The position numbers were made by a program, and so were the translations under genes. This document shows positions 7,465-10,706 of a stretch of DNA of 10,706 nt, one piece after another. The notes under the pieces are model-generated. The model saw only the letters and a program-made list of their open reading frames with translations. It ran no database searches and was not told the DNA's origin. Source of the stretch: an uncultured Porphyromonadaceae bacterium. GTDB lineage: Bacteria > Bacteroidota > Bacteroidia > Bacteroidales > UBA11471. The first letter of the stretch is position 1, and the number at the start of each line of letters is the position of its first letter. The stretch spans positions 1 to 10,706 of the forward strand of contig UQOX01000042.1 of NCBI GenBank assembly GCA_900542765.1. The letters are read 5' to 3'.

Positions 7465-9759
7465 TTATTCTTCTTCGTGGAATTTGTGCTTCTTGTTTCC
7501 GAACGTGAAACGGTAATTGATGGTGAGACCGAATATGTTTCCCGTCTCGACCCGTGGACGGCTTATGTGCGATGTGTATTCGTATTCCGATTGTTCATAT
7601 ACCATGTCGTACGCATTTTTGAAAAACGGATTGTAGGCATACAGTATGAAGTTCCAGCTATTGATAGCGTATGCAACTTGCATATTGATTTGAAAATCCC
7701 GCGATGTGTAGACCGCCGTTGTGGGATCGAAATTCCTGCTCAGACAGACGCAATTCACGCTGGCCGAGAATCCTTTATACATAAATGTCGAATATCCGCC
7801 CGCAGCCACGGCGTCGAGTGTGAAGTTTTTCCATAATGAGACGTTTAAATGACCGTACAAGCCAGCCAATCCTACGGAAAATCGTTGGGGTATGATGTCG
7901 TATTGTATATTCAGTCCATATTGTTGTGTCGCGGAAATTTTTCCGTTCTCTTTTTGTTTGATAAAAATTTGTCGCTCTCCGATAAAATCGACTTTGTCAT
8001 AGATGATGTGGGAATATCCGTGGACTTGTATGTACGGCATTATCGATAGCCGCCCGTGTGTCCAAGTGTAGCTGATCTGGTTTTTGAATGACCAGACGTT
8101 TTTTAAATCGGGATTTCCTCTCCGTAGCATGTATTCGTTTTCTTTATATTCGGGTGTGGTCATGTCGGATACATCGGGTTGTGTGCTGCGGAAGGTGGAT
8201 TTTATCCTCAGGTTGTGTGCTTTCCGGGTATAGGTGAGTTGGAAATACGGTATGAACTGGTGTTCGATGGTTGTCTTGTTGCCGGTGTGCAAGAACGACA
8301 GTTGTTCGGCCAGGCGAACTTGCAAATTCAACTTGTTTTTTATCTTATATTTATATGTCGCATACAGTCTCGTATTACCTTGGCTCAGGAATACATCCGA
8401 TACATTCCCTTCGCGCGTCTCGCGGCCGTCGGTGCGGGTATAGTCTTGGTACCCTTCCACGCTGAGTGATGAGCGGTTTTTGAATGTTTTGGTGTAGTTG
8501 GCCTTGAAACTGGTGTGCCAGCTTTTCTCGTCGGTGGCATTGTTGTAGGTCGATGTTGTCTCGTCGTCGGTGCGGTAGGCATACCAGCGTTTGTAATGGT
8601 TGGTGCCCCGGTTGCCGTACCACTCCAACCGCACCTGCTGCTCGTTTTTCAGTACGCGGTTATACCGCATTCTCACGGCGGGCAGGAGGTCGAGCGTGTG
8701 GGTCTTTTCCTGTCGGGTATAATTTTTTGTGTCGTTGCTGAACGTTTCGCGACTCCATGTGTCGCGCTCTTCCATCGTCCGGTTCATGCGGAGCGAGGAG
8801 TAGAAGGTCTGCTGCTTGTCTTTGTAGAGGTAGTTGAAATAGCTGCTGAGGTCGTTGGCGTTCTCGTCCGACGGGAGAGCCTCGGTTGTGTTTATGACGG
8901 CTTCATCGGGGAATCGGTATGTGGTTGTCGAATAGTCTCCCGTGTGATCCCGTGCATGGGTGTATTTGTCCGATATGGAGATGGCATATTCCGATTTGCC
9001 TTGGAAGTATTGAGTCGTTCCGCGACCGCTGCCGTAAGGACGGTTCAGTTGCTGTTTCCCGTTGAAGGCCACAGCTCCGGCATAGTCGCGCTCTTTCAAT
9101 ATATAGTCGAGTACGACATCGGCTTCGGGATAGTCGGGGCGTCCGTTGGGGTAGAAGTCCACCCGTTTGATGTCGCGCGGGTTCAGCGCGTTGATTTCTT
9201 CTTCCGACGCCTCCATGCCGTTGATACAGAAAAATATCTCTTCTTCGAGGTAGGTAGGGGTTTCACCCGACAGGTTTGCCTTGATTCCGGGTATTGCCAG
9301 GGAACCCAAGGCACTATATCCGTCATAAGCGTGGCGCATCTGTTCGCGGGTGGGGTAGACCATGGTCTTCTCTTCGGTGCTTACCGTCTGGCTGCCCACG
9401 ACGGTAACTTCTTGCATGAGTATGGCGTTTGTGCTCAGTGTGATGTCGCCGAGCCGTATGAGCTTTTCGTCGGTCGGGTTCAGTACGAGGGTCATCTCTT
9501 TGTAGCCGATGTAATTGATGCGCAGGAGATGTGTCTGTCTCTTTGCCGGCAGTTCCAGTGTAAAATTGCCTTGGCTGTCGGTTGTCGTGTTTGCGATGAG
9601 TAGGCTGTCGGCCTCGTAGCAGCGTATGGTTGCCCCGATGAGGTCGTAGCGCTTTTCGTCTTGCAGGTGCCCTTCGATTTCGATGCTCGCCTCTTGGGCC
9701 GAGAGGGGAAAGGTGAGTAAAAAAATGCAGCAGAGAAACGCCGGTATGAATCGTATCAT
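7465..9759 (-). CDS. TonB-dependent-receptor-like outer-membrane beta-barrel protein, 764 aa
   Basis: An outer-membrane protein whose substrate is not recognisable. Residues 1-21 are a signal peptide ending LSA before QEA. Residues about 25-115 resemble a carboxypeptidase-regulatory-like beta-sandwich (IEGHLQ, IGATIRCYEAD, TDSQGNFTLELP, INYIGYKE). Residues about 117-225 resemble a receptor plug (EVTVVGSQ, FCINGMEA, NPRDIKRVDFYPNGRPDY). The remainder is rich in alternating aromatic/polar strands typical of a barrel of the OMP_b-brl_3 type, with a last strand near FGLTINYRFTF and a charged tail KKHKFHEEE. It is shorter than SusC-type receptors (about 1000 aa), no TonB box is obvious, and no SusD-like lipoprotein gene is adjacent. 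It could be an orphan receptor or an efflux/assembly-type barrel. It is separated from lon by a terminator and from prfA by 130 bp. No clear promoter was found in the 147 bp upstream. Confidence 0.85.
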   Translation of the reverse strand: MIRFIPAFLCCIFLLTFPLSAQEASIEIEGHLQDEKRYDLIGATIRCYEADSLLIANTTTDSQGNFTLELPAKRQTHLLRINYIGYKEMTLVLNPTDEKLIRLGDITLSTNAILMQEVTVVGSQTVSTEEKTMVYPTREQMRHAYDGYSALGSLAIPGIKANLSGETPTYLEEEIFFCINGMEASEEEINALNPRDIKRVDFYPNGRPDYPEADVVLDYILKERDYAGAVAFNGKQQLNRPYGSGRGTTQYFQGKSEYAISISDKYTHARDHTGDYSTTTYRFPDEAVINTTEALPSDENANDLSSYFNYLYKDKQQTFYSSLRMNRTMEERDTWSRETFSNDTKNYTRQEKTHTLDLLPAVRMRYNRVLKNEQQVRLEWYGNRGTNHYKRWYAYRTDDETTSTYNNATDEKSWHTSFKANYTKTFKNRSSLSVEGYQDYTRTDGRETREGNVSDVFLSQGNTRLYATYKYKIKNKLNLQVRLAEQLSFLHTGNKTTIEHQFIPYFQLTYTRKAHNLRIKSTFRSTQPDVSDMTTPEYKENEYMLRRGNPDLKNVWSFKNQISYTWTHGRLSIMPYIQVHGYSHIIYDKVDFIGERQIFIKQKENGKISATQQYGLNIQYDIIPQRFSVGLAGLYGHLNVSLWKNFTLDAVAAGGYSTFMYKGFSASVNCVCLSRNFDPTTAVYTSRDFQINMQVAYAINSWNFILYAYNPFFKNAYDMVYEQSEYEYTSHISRPRVETGNIFGLTINYRFTFGNKKHKFHEEE

Positions 9760-9840
9760 GGTATCCTTTGTGGGTCGGTTGAATAAATGTTTTGTCGTTT
9801 GACGTGTCGGATACCGAAAAGGTTACAACGGCTCTTCGGA

Positions 9841-9880
9841 AAAATAAAAAACGGCGTTGCCTTTTGTGGGGCAACGCCGT
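9841..9880 (-). terminator. Rho-independent terminator of lon
   Basis: A perfect 11-bp GC-rich stem (9851-9861 with 9870-9880) with an 8-base loop is followed on the minus strand by TTTTTATTTT (complement of 9841-9850). It lies 26 bp after the lon stop codon and upstream of the outer-membrane protein gene, which it separates from lon transcription. Confidence 0.85.
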
Positions 9881-9906
9881 GGTAAAGTGGCGGAAGTCGG
9901 TTCTTG

Positions 9907-10706
9907 TTATTTGTTCTCCTTCTCTTCGCTCTCCTTGGTCTTGACGGACAGGTCGACGGGGTGGGCGACCTTTTCGGGGAGCAGGGCGATGTCGAGCACC
10001 TCTCTGATGTCGTGGACATAGTGGAATTGCAATCCTTTGAGGTAACTGGGCTTGATGTCCTCGATGTCTTTGCGGTTTTCGTCGCAGAGAATGATTTCTT
10101 TGATGCCGGCACGTTTGGCGGCCAGAATCTTTTCCTTGATACCGCCCACGGGCAGTACCCGGCCCCGCAGGGTGATTTCGCCGGTCATGGCCAGGTGGGC
10201 GCGCACCTTGCGCTGGGTAAACGACGAGGCGATGGAGGTCACCATGGTGATGCCGGCCGACGGGCCGTCCTTGGGTATGGCTCCTTCGGGGACGTGTATG
10301 TGCAGGTTCCAGTGGTCGAACACCTGACTGTCGATGCCCAGTTCGTCGGCGTGGGCCTTGACATATTGCAGGGCGATAATGGCCGACTCTTTCATGACAT
10401 CGCCCAGATTTCCCGTGAGGGTGAGTTTCTCGCCTTTGCTGCGGCTGAGGCTCGACTCGATGTAGAGAATTTCTCCGCCCACGGCCGTCCAGGCCAGGCC
10501 CGTGACCACTCCGGCATAATCGTTCCCTTCGTAGCGGTCGCGAGTGTATTCTTTCATGCCGAGATATTCGGTCAGGCTGTCGACCTGCAACTCGTGTTCC
10601 CACTCTTCGTCGGCCGCTTTTCTACGAGCCACCTTACGCATGACCTTCGCGATTTTCTTGTCGAGCTCGCGCACGCCCGATTCGCGGGTGTACTGGTCGA
10701 CGATGG
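9907..10706 (-). CDS. lon: ATP-dependent Lon protease, C-terminal part (runs off the right edge)
   Basis: Lon is a cytoplasmic AAA+ serine protease that degrades misfolded and regulatory proteins. Only the last 265 or so residues are present. The frame is open to the window edge ([14 protein letters not shown] precedes the GTG at 10674), so that GTG is internal and not the start. The visible part holds the end of the AAA+ small domain ([21 protein letters not shown]) and the whole proteolytic domain. The catalytic serine is in PKDGPSAG (codon 10258-10260) and the catalytic lysine in VGGIKEK (codon 10135-10137), the Ser-Lys dyad of family S16. [11 protein letters not shown] and [16 protein letters not shown] match the LonA consensus. 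A charged tail of about 25 residues ([11 protein letters not shown] at its end) extends beyond the protease fold. A hairpin terminator follows. Confidence 0.97.
   Translation of the reverse strand, partial: IVDQYTRESGVRELDKKIAKVMRKVARRKAADEEWEHELQVDSLTEYLGMKEYTRDRYEGNDYAGVVTGLAWTAVGGEILYIESSLSRSKGEKLTLTGNLGDVMKESAIIALQYVKAHADELGIDSQVFDHWNLHIHVPEGAIPKDGPSAGITMVTSIASSFTQRKVRAHLAMTGEITLRGRVLPVGGIKEKILAAKRAGIKEIILCDENRKDIEDIKPSYLKGLQFHYVHDIREVLDIALLPEKVAHPVDLSVKTKESEEKENK

Noticed and set aside
9323..10603. 426-codon minus-strand frame spanning lon and the outer-membrane protein gene
   Set aside because: It runs in another frame through both real genes and across a hairpin terminator, and its translation is Arg/Pro-rich without domains.

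Overview
The window comes from a member of the Bacteroidales. The GC content is near 50%, start codons lack Shine-Dalgarno sequences, and promoter elements follow the Bacteroidetes pattern (TTTG at -33, TAnnTTTG at -7). The genes also fit: two secreted leucine-rich-repeat (LRR) proteins, one BspA-like, an outer-membrane beta-barrel protein with an N-terminal carboxypeptidase-regulatory-like domain, and a prfA-pyrF pair. The moderate GC would suit a Barnesiella- or Parabacteroides-like organism, but the genus is a guess.

Layout. Positions 1-80 are very AT-rich (18 G/C of 80) and hold no gene. They end at a short stretch (84-106) that looks like the 3' end of a serine tRNA, followed at once by a strong rho-independent terminator (107-150). 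About 300 bp without a convincing gene follow, then a well-formed promoter (424-455). That promoter drives a rightward pair of LRR genes: a 751-residue BspA-type protein built from a repeating 107-108-residue block (479-2734), and a 353-residue protein with twelve uninterrupted 21-residue LRRs (2806-3867). Both have export signals and should act outside the cytoplasm or at the cell surface. No enzymatic domain is visible in either.

From 3910 to the right end every gene is on the minus strand and the content is mostly core: pgk (glycolysis) with its own promoter and terminator; prfA followed by pyrF 29 bp later, likely one transcript (translation termination and UMP synthesis); a 764-residue TonB-dependent-receptor-like outer-membrane protein with no SusD partner; and the 3' end of lon (ATP-dependent protease), which runs off the right edge and has its own terminator.

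No CRISPR array, transposase, integrase, toxin-antitoxin pair or recognisable defence system lies in the window. The most interesting points are the possible tRNA-Ser attachment-site remnant at the AT-rich left edge, which hints at a mobile element just outside the window, and the regular repeat architecture of the two LRR proteins, including a 31-bp in-frame direct repeat that could mediate length variation.
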